This document shows, one piece after another, positions 12,951 to 24,676 of a DNA stretch of 64,000 nt. The stretch lies in contig JAQJVL010000782.1 in assembly GCA_035578905.1 (NCBI GenBank), positions 32,501 to 96,500 of the forward strand, read 5' to 3'. Position numbers and translations under genes: made by a program. The DNA comes from Stictocephala bisonia (Eukaryota > Arthropoda > Insecta > Hemiptera > Membracidae). A model generated the notes under the pieces. The model saw only the letters and a list, made by a program, of their open reading frames with translations. It did not search any database and was not told where the DNA came from. Each line of letters opens with the position of its first letter. Position 1 is the stretch's first letter.

Positions 12951-13236
12951 TTTTTACAATTTAAGCTCTAAGCTTCAACTGTAGTTTTTGTTTTCTTAAA
13001 GAAATGTTCACAAGAATATTAGTTTTTTACATTTTCCAAAAACAATTTTTAGAATTTTCTTTCAGATGTTTCTTTCTTTTGCACAAAATACCTTCTTTGA
13101 TGTAATAATGTGTCATAAACTCACTAAGCAGCCCCAAGAAAGTTTCAGTATTGTAATAAATAAGTCCCAGCGTAAGTAATAAAGTGGTACGTGAAAAACT
13201 AATTAATTATTAGGGATCAAACTATTGAAATGTATT
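12951..13236. other. AT-rich spacer
   Basis: Nothing recognised. Confidence 0.45.
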
Positions 13237-13546
13237 AAAAATACATACACTCCTCTAAAATATATATACTCCTCTAAAATACATACACTTTTCTAAAATA
13301 CAAACTCTCCTCTAAAATACATACACTCCTCTAAAATACATACACTCCTCTAAAATACATACACTCCTCTAAAATATATACACACCTCTAAAATACAAAC
13401 ACTCCTCTAAAATACATACACTCCTCTAAAATATATACTCACCTCTAAAATACATACACTCCTCTAAAATACATACACTCCTCTAAAATATATACACTCC
13501 TTTAAAATACATACACTCCTCTAAAATACATACACTTCTCTAAAAT
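13237..13546. repeat. 19-bp minisatellite, block 1
   Basis: About 16 copies of a 19-bp unit, CTCTAAAATACATACACTC, with small variants (ATATATAC, ATACAAAC). The same array resumes at 13941 after an inserted LINE fragment. Confidence 0.95.
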
Positions 13547-13940
13547 AATAATAATATGTTTATTTTCCCAAAAGCATACAATATGTTTACATACATTATT
13601 TAGGAATAATAACCCCCTTATAATCCAGTAATTGGTGGCTATATTAATAAAAAATATATATTATAAATAACTATAAATTAAAGATAATACATTGTCCAGT
13701 CTTCTATAATGACTACTGAAAAAGTTGGCTGCTGTGGCGTGAAGCAAAAATAAAAGAAAGTCTGAACTATACATAAAATTAACTTAATATGGAAAATAAG
13801 AATTCAACATTATTTACATTAGTCAACCATTTTTAAGCTGTTTGGAAAATGAAAAAATACTATTAGCTCTTTTAATGTCAACAGGCAAAAGGTTAAACAA
13901 TTACGGGCCTAAATAGAAAGGTGTTTTTGAAAAAAAAAAA
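13547..13940 (-). pseudogene. 5'-truncated LINE 3' end inserted in the minisatellite
   Basis: Read on the minus strand, this is the very end of a LINE ORF2 and its 3' UTR. A frame at about 13840-13930 reads like the C-terminus of CR1/Jockey-type polymerases (the LGP.LFN.LPVDIK pattern, then a Phe-Ser-rich stretch and stop), with one in-frame stop inside it. The 3' UTR ends with AATAAAC and an (ATT)n tail at 13547-13556. Everything upstream of the last 35 or so codons is missing, as expected from incomplete target-primed reverse transcription. The tail type matches the LINE at 61.3 kb but the UTR sequence differs. Confidence 0.75.
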
Positions 13941-14072
13941 TACACACTCCTATAAAATACATACACTCCTATAAAATACATACACTTATCTAAAATACAA
14001 ACACTCCTCTAAAATACATACACTCCTCTAAAATACATACACTTCTCTAAAATACTAACACTCCTCTAAAAT
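13941..14072. repeat. 19-bp minisatellite, block 2
   Basis: About 7 copies of the same unit as block 1 at 13237-13546. The array was cut by the LINE fragment insertion. Confidence 0.93.
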
Positions 14073-14358
14073 AACTATAATAAACCAAATATTTTTCACC
14101 TACCTAAATATCAACTTGAACGGGCATTTTTCAGTAATAATAAAATACTGTTTGCCATACTTTTAAAATTATCTATCTGATATTATTGAGTATTGTTTTA
14201 AAATAAATCATAGTGGAAAATATTTTATGAAAATAAGAGATACATAATTATAATTAAGTAAAATACTGTATACATCTTTCAAAGTAATATTTTAAGACAT
14301 ATATATGTTGATAAATCACTGGTACTCTTTATTTAACTGAGTAAATACGGTCAATGTA

Positions 14359-14531
14359 TTCAATATCACTATCGTGGTCCTCTGGGTCCGAGCGTGTCAA
14401 ACTATGTACCCATAGTGTACATAGTTTTACACGGTCGGACCCTGAAGTGTACATAGTTTGACACTGTCGGACCCAGAAGGGTACATAGTTTGACACGGTC
14501 GGAACCAGAGGACCACGATAGTGATATTGAA
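14359..14531. mobile_element. Small fold-back/TIR element, 173 bp
   Basis: Near-perfect inverted ends: TTCAATATCACTATCGTGGT continuing to CCTCTGGGTCCGA on the left, and the matching complement ending CCACGATAGTGATATTGAA on the right. The interior holds three copies of a sub-repeat built on GTACATAGTTTGACAC and GTCGGACCC. As single-stranded DNA or RNA nearly the whole element would fold. There is no coding capacity. It is called as a MITE or fold-back repeat, with the family unknown. Confidence 0.75.
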
Positions 14532-17500
14532 GATTTAACTTGTATTATTTATTTATTCTGTATGTATGAAAAAAATATCGATCTTTTTTGAGGAAGGTTT
14601 TTTTAAGATTTCTTTGTTTTATTTGTTTTCATATGAATCACTATTGTTCATATAAAACAAAGAGTTACCGTATAGTAGTTGTTGAATTTAGTTGAATAAT
14701 TTTGTAATAATAAAACAATTGCAAGCCAACTTGTAACTATCTAGATATAGTTTTTACGAATTACTATTATTTCATTGATAAAAGTGTTCATCGTTCATAA
14801 AATCTATAAATTTTTATGAAACATACTACTTATATAGTGTAAATATACTGTCATTGCACTTGATTCTAAAAGTAGTTTGTTAATATGACAGTTTCTCTCA
14901 GTATTGTCATAAAGTTTCTTTTGAAAAAAAAAAATGCTTCCCCTTGTATATATTTAGATAATGGTTTTAATTATGTTTAGAAACACTAAAATATATGTAT
15001 AGTTTAAAATATATGAGAGGCAGACTCCCTTTTGATGATAATAACTATGACACAAAATGTATATTCCTGAGCTGTTGAAATTTAAATGGTTCAAGCCTAA
15101 ATAAATCTCGAAATGTATTAAATATCTCTGCAACGTTTGTTTATTCGCAAATACAAGGGCAAATTTAGTTTGTTTTTTTTTTTTTTTACAGTACTCGTAT
15201 TATATCAAAATTGAAATACGTGAATTTTTTGAAACAACGACTATTAAAGCTGTGATGGCTTAAAATTGTAACTTAATTAATGATTACCTATTCTTATTTA
15301 CAAATCTAACATTGTGATTCTAATATCCACTGGTGCCTGGACGCCATGTTATTTTGGTTTCATTTATCTACCGAATAAATTATTGTACTTCTAAAATACA
15401 CATTTCACTATTGCATATTCTCCTGCTTTTATCATAAAATATTGCTGAATATTACTTATGGCGAAACCTATTTGTAATGGACCTCTTGCGAATAAAAATA
15501 TATTTTGTTATTATATGTGGACAAATAAATTAGTGTCAATTAGTTTACATAAATTTTTTTTTGGAAAACCATTCAAACAATGAATGGGGGCTATAGGCTC
15601 TACATTGGCCAGTCGGCATGGAATATCGACTCTTAAAGTCTTTAATGATGTAACTTGTGGAAACTGAGTTTACTGTATTAACTAATTCTTCTTATGAGTG
15701 GCTTTTACTCTATTTTTTATTTGAATTATAATACTGTTTTAATTCCAATGCACAAACTTTTTGAAAAAATGAACTTAATAAATTATGAGTAGCTAAGATT
15801 AGTAAAATATTATTAACAAAAAGAGTCTAAACTCTTTAATGAGCGTGTAAAAATTTAATATTAAATACTAATACTGTAACATTTTAAATCATTATGAAAA
15901 CAAAATTTTTCAATAAGCTTTCAATATTTTATTGAAAATATTACCGATATTCTGTTATATGACAATTACCAAACGTATCTCTAATTGATGAAGTAAATCA
16001 TTTTTATCCTTATGGAAACTATGCCATATTAAATAATTTACTTAGTAAACCTTGCATGAACACAACAACAACGATCAAGTAAAATAGACTCAAACACTAG
16101 TAGAGAACCAACACACTTCTGACAACCACAGAAACTAGGAGCAAACACGCTGATCGAGTGTTTCTATCATGAGTGTAAACTCCCAGACAACTAACTAACT
16201 AGTTAGTTAGTTAGTTATAATGAGTAGTAACATGTCTTATGGACGCAACAAGCCTAATGTGCATTTACATCTAGTATTATATATTTATTGTATTACCAAC
16301 ATATAGCCCAAACGATTTAGTTAAGTCTAATACGATTATACTGTAGAAAAATAAATGTTGTTCTCAAGTGGCTTTTATAAACAGAAAGAAATAAAAATAC
16401 AACAGTAATGAAAAGAATGATGGTAAAATAAAAACAGTTTTCTGTGACAAACCGTGCATCTTTGCACGACGTATTTCCCTGGAGTGACACAGCCTGTTTA
16501 TACTCCAGTATTCTTAGGGTTTATAGCGCTATCAACTTCTTGAATATTATCAGTTAAGATTGCATCTCTCTAGAGACGTTTTTGAATAATATGTTTTATT
16601 ACATCAGAGATTAATACTAACTTTTTATATTTCTATATACGCTAGTGGAATGCTTATTTGGTTTTTTTTTTTGGGAAATGTACCATCCATCCCGGGATTT
16701 GAGCATCTTGCCCAATGCATTAACCCAGGATTGCTAATTCATAAATTAGAAAGTGGCTTAAATTAATTCTAAAAACCATTTAAAAAATACTATTTTCAAT
16801 TTCTACCAGTCATAATTAATTGATAGTGAGATACAGAGAATTACAGAAGGCATACATGGAACTAATTAATTGCAAAATATTACTAATATGCTGATATTCT
16901 CATTGAAACTTCTAAATCTATTTCAATATTAATAATTTTAAAGTTACTCTTAAAACTTGAAGTTTGTTTATTTGACAACAATATATTACAAGGAGGTTTA
17001 ATGAAGTATGAATAATACTCCAATTTATTATATTCATCTATGTTTGCTCTTCTTTATCAAGTAGTTAAATTGAATTTAGTTCATATAAACACAATCACTC
17101 TATTGGTTATGACTAGCTACTTTTTATTTTCAGTATTAATTATTTTACACCAATGAATCACAGAGGTAGAGTTGGTGGGTGGAACATTAACGATTCGTGT
17201 GTATGTATAGGTTGAGTGGGAGACTCATCACCGAATACTACACGTATGGATTGAAAACGTCTGTATACGTTTTTCCGATTTAATATTTTGTGTCGCCTAG
17301 AATCTTTATAATTATAAATCAAAAGATGAGGATAGGAAAGAGCACTAGGTAAAATATTTAGCCTAAGTGATCATATTGTAAAATGAGATGAATCTTTTTT
17401 GCTTGCTTTATAGTAAAAGTTAATTTAACAACAAAAACTGTTATAATTTATTCAGATATTTAAAGCTTTACTTTGGAAATATTTAAACAACAGGAATTCT

Positions 17501-20099
17501 TTACTAGGTCATTATTTTGAAAGTAAATACTATGAAAATTATAAAGCAGTGTCTTTGAAAAGGGTAGATATGTCAAGAGGCACATTTCAATTTATTACTC
17601 GAAGCCTTGTCCCAAAAACCATTTGATGGAACATATGTTTTATCATAGTAATATGATAGCTACTAAGTGCATGCCAAATATTTATTATTTTCACTTATGT
17701 CTTGTCTACCTTGACTAGGCTAGGTTACATTACGCTAGATTTATATTGATAGTTGTATTCTATGGAATAAATTAATGATACGACTCGTATATAACCAACC
17801 CTTTGAAATCAACACTAATTTATAATTTATTATATTTAGAATATGTGTAATTATGACTGACATGTATCAGAAAAGATAAAAATAGTAAATAAACAACTTT
17901 ATTGGACCAACCCATGCTCTGAGACATGCTTATTAATTTGATGATGTATATTTTCTGTAAATTTTATATTTGAGTAATTGTTTCCATAACCCATTAAAGT
18001 ACTCTATTATATTTACATTAATTTTATTTTATCAAGTATTGTCAATTATCTTTTCATAATTGTAAAGATAATAGAAACAAATGCTGATAACATAGATAAT
18101 ATATAATATTACTTTTTTGTATGCTGCATTTATAGTTTAATTTGCAATGTCACTTAAATTAACTTCAATTAATTATTATTAATTTTTTATTTAATAATTT
18201 GTATAGTAAGATGCTGTAGGAGTTTTAATGTAAATTATTCTCTAGTAAGAGAACATGTCAATACTAAACAAAAAAGAGAGTGAGTATATACTGATCCCTC
18301 ATAAGTTTGTAACTTAATCTTTGAATGGTTAACTTACATACATTTCTATTTATGCCTGGATGGCTCTGCCCTAAAAATTATTTAACGGTGCCTGCTTTTA
18401 ATAATAATAATAATAATGTGGGTTCTAAATCCGATACATAGAGAATAGTGTTATCGGATTTGAATTCGGCTCAAGATTTGTTATTGGAATTCAGCTCAGA
18501 CCCTAATGCTGAATTCCAATGCAGTAAAAAAATATTTGTTCATGAAATTAATGAGAATGTAATAATGTTTTATATGTGTTATGATAAAAAATATATGAGC
18601 ATAAAAGATTCAGGTACGTTCTTAAAATTCAATTTTTTTCATAACTGTTATATGAATATTTTACCAATTAAAGTGTAATTAGAATATGTTTTAATACTTC
18701 AGTAACATTCACAATCAGTACAGGCCGACTAGTTTAAATTATTTGGGTAAACAGATTTTGTAAAATGTATACATATATGTTTGTCTCTTCCTAAAACACA
18801 ATGATAATCAAACAAAATGGATTTTCCTTACCTAGTTTATTAATTATTGTTTTAATAATGATCTAAAACTGAGTTCTAAAGAAATAAATATTATAATTAC
18901 TGTATAAAGATCGAACAAATCTAAAAAGATGGTAAAATTATATAAAACGGACTTTTTAATTGGCTACTTAACAATAGCCTGTTATTCTCTTTCTTGTTTG
19001 CTAAGAACACTTAATAGATTCAATATTTCACTATCGAAATTTAAGTGTACATACACTCTATAGCATTTACAATACAGTGCATATCTCCCGAAATTGTAGA
19101 AATATAGGCCTACTATGTTAATTTGGAGAGAAAGTATGATATCTGTAGAATCGTCCCCAAAGAAAAGCTAGGTTTTTGCCGGACTTGATTTTTTACACTA
19201 AACACGAATTTAAATACTATTGTACTTTAATTTGATTATTTATTTTAAAAGTATAGTACTTTAGTCAAACGTGAAAATATTACAATTAGAACCTCTGAAC
19301 TGACTTCCAATCACTGATTGGTTCATCTATTTTAACGGAGAAACCATCAGCAGTTCAATATCTTAAACTTGCAACACAATATATAAATATTCATTCCAAC
19401 AATGAAATAGTTTTAAATGTTTTATACAATCTTTTGTTGAAGCCTTACTTTGATATTTCATCATCCCCTAAAATATTTACATATGACCAAATATACAAAG
19501 TTTTACAAATGTATGTCTGCACAACGTGGCACCTAAGCTAACCTAACCTAACCTAACCTTTCACCTACTGTAAACCTAACCTAATTTGTATCGTGGAAGT
19601 ATCAGTACCTAACAGTACATGCCTTCTCTGTAGAGTCCTACTTCAAACTTTGAAATTTTTTTTGATGAACCAGTTTAATTCTATTCAATTAATTAACCAC
19701 AAGGATTAAGCATAAATATTGTTTGTACATTTAAACTGTATAATAAAGGGAATCTTCTTGACATGTAAACCGTAAAAAAAGAAATACAGACCATTACTTG
19801 GATGTATGGTGCACTCCACGTAGAGAATATTCCGCTGCAAAACCAACATTTTTGATGGACACTATACACATTGTTTGTATGAAATATACGTATTTGACGC
19901 GTTCTGTGACAGTATACATATTTCAAAATAAATTTATATTTTCTCAGTGTAAAGCATTTAAAACACGTCAATCCTTTTTATATGAAGATTGTTTAATCGA
20001 CAATAATTTAGATGGAAAAATATTTGTAAGTTTGTATTGTTATTTAAATAAAGGCCCATATTTACATTAAAGCTATAACATTTTTTATTTCATTAAAGC
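14532..20099. other. AT-rich intergenic DNA, no gene recognised
   Basis: Contains a (CTAA)n/(TTAG)n palindrome at about 16189-16217, an (AAT)n run near 18400-18415, and a GC-richer patch near 16680-16740. A 76-codon frame at 18448-18678 starts with TTG and contains a possible splice donor (CAG|GTACGT near 18614). It is too weak to call. Two overlapping frames near 19693-20070 on opposite strands have no recognisable motif. Confidence 0.5.
19537..19559. repeat. Short interstitial telomere-like repeat (CCTAA)n
   Basis: Four to five units of CCTAA, complementary to the insect telomere pentamer TTAGG, with two more units at about 19575-19584. It is far too short to be a telomere. The same word recurs at about 39890-39903. 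Confidence 0.7.
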
Positions 20100-20338
20100 T
20101 ATTCATTAAAGCTATAACATTCTGTATTTCAATAGATGGCAGTGGCTGAACAGTGCAGACGTGTTACAAGATTGCTCTTCCAAACTTTGCAGTTTAGTGA
20201 TAATAAACTACATGCTAACATTATTTCTTGACTGAGTTGTATAGCAAGAGCCTATGTTTAAAGAATAGTGATAAAATATCCTTGATAAATAGCGTTAAAG
20301 TCGAAAGTTGCTGTCTAACCTCAAACATAACCTCCAAA

Positions 20339-21253
20339 ATGGCTGCTTGTGGTGTTTGTTGCAAGAAATTTAACAGTAGGCAAATTAAAGTATCGTGTTC
20401 GGACTGTAAGAAAGATTTTCATGGAATGTGTGTCAATGTAAGCAATGCTGACATCGAGTGTCTGGCCAGCGAGGGTACTGTGTGGAGGTGCGAGCCTTGT
20501 AGTGCTGAACGTCGCAGTAGCTTGACTTTGGAAGCACAGGCAAACGAAGGACGGCTAACACTCAAGGACCTAATGAAAGTAATTAGTGAGCTGAGAAAAG
20601 ACCAAAAACAATCCCTAATAGATTTTAATACCTCGTATGAAATGATGAACACTAAATTAGATGAAAACACTGAAGCCCTCAAACAGAACACTGACAAAAT
20701 GAATATGTATTTGGACAAAATTGATTCCCTTGTATCTGAAAATCAAGCACTGAAACAAAAAGTCTCTACACTTGAAAATAGAATAGAAGATTTAGAACAA
20801 TATTCGAGAAGAAACTGTGTAGAGATACAGGGCCTACCATGTAAACCTGATGAAGTGATGGACACAATCAAGAGTGTAGGCCAGGCATTACAAATCCCCA
20901 TAGAAGACAAAATGATTGATGCATGTCACCTACTTGGCAAAAGGCCTGATTCTGAACGCCCTCCAGGTATCATAGTTAAATTTGTTCGTAGGATTGATGC
21001 TGAAAATATACTTTTGGCTAGTAGGGCCAAAAAGCTTTCTACACGACATCTGGGACAATCTAGTGACAATCCTATTTATTTAAATGAATCTTTGACTCCT
21101 ATGAAGAGAAAACTGCTCGCCCTGGCTAGAGAGGCTAAGACCAAGAAGAACTACAAGTGGATATGGGTGAGAGGAGGCAAAATCATGCTCAGGAAAGAAG
21201 ATAACGGACCAGTATCTGTAGTTAAATGCATAGGTGATTTGGAAAAACTGTAA
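20339..21253 (+). CDS. LINE ORF1 protein: PHD finger, coiled coil, RNA-binding domain
   Basis: 304 residues from the ATG in AAAATGGCT. The frame is open further upstream but without an earlier ATG. Residues 4-54 form a PHD-type zinc finger: C4-C7, C20-C23, H28-C31, W49, C51-C54, with spacing typical of the family. Residues about 85-150 are a heptad-rich coiled coil (repeated Leu/Ile, Glu/Lys), likely for trimer or multimer formation. From about 150 an RRM-like and C-terminal region follow, resembling the L1 ORF1/transposase-22 fold, with a basic end. The known role of such proteins is to coat the LINE RNA as a chaperone. A PHD finger on ORF1 is typical of arthropod CR1-type elements and may bind histone tails; that is inferred. 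The reading frame is intact. Confidence 0.88.
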   Translation: MAACGVCCKKFNSRQIKVSCSDCKKDFHGMCVNVSNADIECLASEGTVWRCEPCSAERRSSLTLEAQANEGRLTLKDLMKVISELRKDQKQSLIDFNTSYEMMNTKLDENTEALKQNTDKMNMYLDKIDSLVSENQALKQKVSTLENRIEDLEQYSRRNCVEIQGLPCKPDEVMDTIKSVGQALQIPIEDKMIDACHLLGKRPDSERPPGIIVKFVRRIDAENILLASRAKKLSTRHLGQSSDNPIYLNESLTPMKRKLLALAREAKTKKNYKWIWVRGGKIMLRKEDNGPVSVVKCIGDLEKL

Positions 21254-21389
21254 GTAGGCTAATTTTTATTCGCTGTACAATATTATGTTAAGCAAAATTG
21301 TATGAGCCAATAAATATTTAACAGTTAATTTTACTAGCTTTATCGTACATAATAATTTTAAATTATCACACTTGTTATAGTAATTAAAA

Positions 21390-22268
21390 ATGAAACAACA
21401 GGATATTGAATTCATTAGTAGAGATACTGGTATCGTATTAGCTCATCAAAATATAAGGAGTATGAGAGCAAATTTTGATTCATTCTTAGTTCATTTGTCA
21501 GTATTAACAACAAAACCAAAAATAATTGTACTTACAGAAATTTGGATTATAAACTCTGAAACTAACCTATATCAAATACCTAATTATAATGCATATTATA
21601 GAACAAATGAATTACATAGGGCTGGAGGAGTGGCCATTTTTGTCCATAATAGTATAAATCAAGTTATACAGACGGATGTTGTATTTTGCTCAGCAGACGT
21701 AATAGAACTTAACTTTACGGCACTAGGCGATAAATTTAAATTGTTTGCTTTATACAGGCTGCATGAAAAATCTTCTGAACTATTTATAAGTGAGATAAAC
21801 AACTACCTACGGTGCGATACTTCTAAAAGTTGCAAAAACTTAATAATAATTGGAGACATGAACCTCAATTTATTAAATGATAATCCTTTAATTGATGAAT
21901 ATAAACTTACATTAGCATATCACGGTCTGGAATCTTTTATAAATACTCCAACTAGAATCACCGATCAATCCAAAAGCTGTATTGACCACATATTGATTAG
22001 GATTAAAAACAAACATAACATTAACCTAGAAGCAGCGGTTGTTGACAGCCGAATAACTGATCATTGTCTAACAGCTGTTTGGTTATCAACAGGCGAGGAG
22101 GGGATTCACATGCGCGACAAAGTCAAGGTCACGCAGCCAAATTGTCACTATCGCATCAATTACGAGCGTTTTAGTGAGTTACTAGATAAAACTGATTGGA
22201 ATCCTGTTTTTATAGAACAAAATGCCTCACGCGCCTATGATCAGTTTATTAAAATTTTATTAATATAA
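21390..22268 (+). CDS. LINE ORF2 part 1: APE-type endonuclease
   Basis: 292 codons from an ATG, 136 bp after ORF1. It is the N-terminal apurinic-like endonuclease domain that nicks the target DNA for target-primed reverse transcription. Motifs seen: HQNIRS near residue 19 with its metal-binding Asn, LTEIW with the catalytic Glu about residue 50, GDMN near 155, and a terminal TDH triad (about 223-225) in place of the more common SDH. The frame ends at TAA (22266-22268), whose last base is the first base of the ATG that opens the RT frame. In related LINEs endonuclease and RT are one protein, so I read this as a one-base frame change in a single ORF2, although TAATG could in principle allow stop-and-restart. 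Confidence 0.85.
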   Translation: MKQQDIEFISRDTGIVLAHQNIRSMRANFDSFLVHLSVLTTKPKIIVLTEIWIINSETNLYQIPNYNAYYRTNELHRAGGVAIFVHNSINQVIQTDVVFCSADVIELNFTALGDKFKLFALYRLHEKSSELFISEINNYLRCDTSKSCKNLIIIGDMNLNLLNDNPLIDEYKLTLAYHGLESFINTPTRITDQSKSCIDHILIRIKNKHNINLEAAVVDSRITDHCLTAVWLSTGEEGIHMRDKVKVTQPNCHYRINYERFSELLDKTDWNPVFIEQNASRAYDQFIKILLI

Positions 22269-24328
22269 TGCATAGCAGCAGAGAAGAAATAAAAAATAAA
22301 AACAGGGATATAATAAGATTGAAACCTTGGATTAGTAATGATATTTGCAAGCGTATTAAAAAAAGGAATTCGTTAATTAAAATACTAAAAAAACAGCCTG
22401 ATAATCATACATTAAAAGCATATTTTATAGAATTTAGAAATAAATTGCAAGGTGATATACGTAATCTTAAAAACAATTATTACTGTTGTCTTTTTGAAAA
22501 GAATAAGCGGAATACCAAGGAAACTTGGAATATTGTTAAGGAAATTACGGGACAAAATTCAGTAAAGCATGACACAATTACTTTAGAAATTAACAATATA
22601 AAGGAAAATGACCCATTTAAAGTAGCTAATACATTCAATAGATTCTTTGTGTCAATTGCTGAAGAACTAAATGTAGGAAGAAATATAACTGACCATTTTA
22701 ACTCTCTTAATTTTAAAAATTATTTCACAGAATCAAATATACCTCAATCAATGTTCCTGGGTCCTGTGGTGGAAAATGATATTTTGAATGCCGTTAATTC
22801 ATTAAAAAATGGAAAATCACCAGGAATAGATGGTATCAATTCACAAATTGTAAAAAAATTCTGTAAAAAGTTCGTTCAAGTTCTATTGCATATTATAAAT
22901 CTTAGTTTTGAAACTGGGGTTTTCCCTGAAAAAATGAAAGAAGCCGTAGTAATACCGATATACAAGAAAGAATCAAAATTAAATTGTAGTAACTACAGAC
23001 CAATATCATTACTCTCAACGTTTTCAAAAATAATAGAAAAGATTATGAAACAAAAACTCGTATCATTTTTGGAAAAGGTAAAATTTTTTAGTAATAATCA
23101 ATTTGGATTTCGTCAAGGAATGAACACGGAAACAGCACTTTTAAATTTTATGAATATAGTTTCAGGAGGGTTAAATAGTGACAAAAAGGCAAGTGGTCTT
23201 TTTCTAGATATTACTAAAGCCTTCGATACGGTGGATCATAGAATTTTACTTGATAAGTTATTTAACTGTGGGTTAAGGGGTGTCACTTATAATTGGTTTA
23301 GAAGCTATTTGACGGGTAGAAAACAGTGCGTTAAAGTAAATGGTATATTGAGTGAAATGTGTGAAATTAAGTATGGTGTACCTCAGGGATCAGTATTAGG
23401 TGCTATCCTTTTCTTAATATACATTAACGATCTCTGTTGTGGAAATTTTCACGGGCAAGTCACTTCATTTGCAGACGACACTGCTTTGTGTTATGTAAAT
23501 AATACATGGGAGGACATTGAGCATCAAATAAACTCTGACTTAGAGGCTATTCAGTGGTGGTTTTTCAAAAACAACATGGTATTAAGTTCGACTAAGACTA
23601 GTTATTTAAATTTCTGTTTAAGAGGAGAAGCTTCTTTTACAAATCAAATAATATCTAAATGTCTTGATTGTATTTGCAAATATAGGGTGTGTAATGTGGA
23701 CTGTGCTGAAGTAAAAAGCGTGGAAAGCATAAAGTACTTGGGTGTTGTTCTAGAAAAAGGGCTTACATGGAAAATTCATGTACTGAATTTAAAGAAGAAA
23801 CTTAATAATATTTTACGCTTATTCTACTTTTTACGTAGCCTTTGTAATAATGATGTATTGCGAACGTTATATTTTTCTTTGGTACACAGTAGACTGGACT
23901 ATGGTATTGCATGCTGGGGGGGAACGTATATTTCAAACCTAAAAAGTTTAATGACAAGTCAGAAACAGTTTGTTAGATTAATATTAAGGAAAAATAAAAC
24001 TGAAGCATCTTTTCCTCTGTTCTGTGTATTGAAAATATTACCACTAAGATACATGTACTCCTATAAAGTTTTGACAATATTTTACATTCGAAGTCGGAAC
24101 AGTACACAATTGAGCATCCACAAATATAAATTACGCAATTCAAAAGATCTGTACGTTCCTAAGCCAACCAACACATATTTTACAAAAACGTTTGACTACC
24201 AAGCTCCTAAAATGTACAATAAACTGCCCAATGAGATTCGGAATTGTAAAACTATTAACAATTTTACAAAATCTTTAAGAAAGTGGTTATTTTCTATTGA
24301 TGAAATAGAGCAGATCCTATTTCTGTAA
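22268..24328 (+). CDS. LINE ORF2 part 2: reverse transcriptase
   Basis: 686 codons. It carries the complete non-LTR reverse transcriptase: NYRPISLLS (about 242-250), motif A LDITKAFD with the first catalytic Asp near 314, GVPQGSVLG (370-378), and motif C FADD (401-404) with both aspartates. The C-terminal part has the CWGGT region and ends with the LPNEIR-type block shared by CR1/Jockey polymerases. A Cys-rich insert (residues about 460-478) follows motif C and has a counterpart in the LINE at 61.3 kb. No RNase H or Cys-His terminal domain is present, as is usual for CR1. The frame is intact to its stop. The only defect is the break from the endonuclease frame immediately upstream. Confidence 0.88.
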   Translation: MHSSREEIKNKNRDIIRLKPWISNDICKRIKKRNSLIKILKKQPDNHTLKAYFIEFRNKLQGDIRNLKNNYYCCLFEKNKRNTKETWNIVKEITGQNSVKHDTITLEINNIKENDPFKVANTFNRFFVSIAEELNVGRNITDHFNSLNFKNYFTESNIPQSMFLGPVVENDILNAVNSLKNGKSPGIDGINSQIVKKFCKKFVQVLLHIINLSFETGVFPEKMKEAVVIPIYKKESKLNCSNYRPISLLSTFSKIIEKIMKQKLVSFLEKVKFFSNNQFGFRQGMNTETALLNFMNIVSGGLNSDKKASGLFLDITKAFDTVDHRILLDKLFNCGLRGVTYNWFRSYLTGRKQCVKVNGILSEMCEIKYGVPQGSVLGAILFLIYINDLCCGNFHGQVTSFADDTALCYVNNTWEDIEHQINSDLEAIQWWFFKNNMVLSSTKTSYLNFCLRGEASFTNQIISKCLDCICKYRVCNVDCAEVKSVESIKYLGVVLEKGLTWKIHVLNLKKKLNNILRLFYFLRSLCNNDVLRTLYFSLVHSRLDYGIACWGGTYISNLKSLMTSQKQFVRLILRKNKTEASFPLFCVLKILPLRYMYSYKVLTIFYIRSRNSTQLSIHKYKLRNSKDLYVPKPTNTYFTKTFDYQAPKMYNKLPNEIRNCKTINNFTKSLRKWLFSIDEIEQILFL

Positions 24329-24676
24329 CTTTCAACCAATACATAATATCGACCTTTAAAATTTAATATTTATAGGCTCAAGCTACTCTCTGTTAGTAAT
24401 TGTCTTAACAATAGATTAAATTTAAATTTATATAAAAACTATGTCAGCTAGGAGTAAAGTTTGGAACTATGTTTTGTTTATTTTTTTGCAATTTTATTCA
24501 TTGTTCATAGCCACAAATGTGTATTATTAGGAATGTTTCTGTACCTCCAAACAGGCTTAGCCTTGGAGGTCTATATTTTCGAAACATATTTATGGGTTAT
24601 TATGCATGTATGTATGTAATGTTTGTAGATTTGTTTTGGAAATAAACGTTTATTATTTATTTATTTATTTATTTAT
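24329..24676 (+). other. LINE 3' UTR and (TTTA)n tail
   Basis: Non-coding 3' end of the LINE. It holds a short inverted pair (CCTCCAAACAGGCTTAGCCT with TTGGAGG) at about 24543-24570, of the stem-loop kind used for template recognition in CR1-type 3' ends. It is followed by AATAAACG and the tetranucleotide tail. Confidence 0.7.

Larger units (their letters stand above)
20100..24676 (+). mobile_element. Near full-length LINE, CR1/Jockey superfamily
   Basis: A two-ORF non-LTR retrotransposon of about 4.6 kb. It has a 5' UTR of roughly 230 bp, ORF1 with PHD finger and coiled coil, a 136-bp inter-ORF gap, then endonuclease and reverse transcriptase. The 3' UTR ends in (TTTA)n at about 24649-24676, a tetranucleotide tail rather than poly(A). 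All catalytic motifs expected of the endonuclease and RT are visible, so the copy is young apart from a single frame change in ORF2. The 5' boundary is approximate because I see no clear target duplication. ORF1 type and tail point to the CR1 group; clade assignment is inference. Confidence 0.9.

Noticed and set aside
18448..18678. 76-codon frame with a donor-like CAG|GTACGT
   Set aside because: TTG start, no convincing acceptor or domain; kept only as a note.
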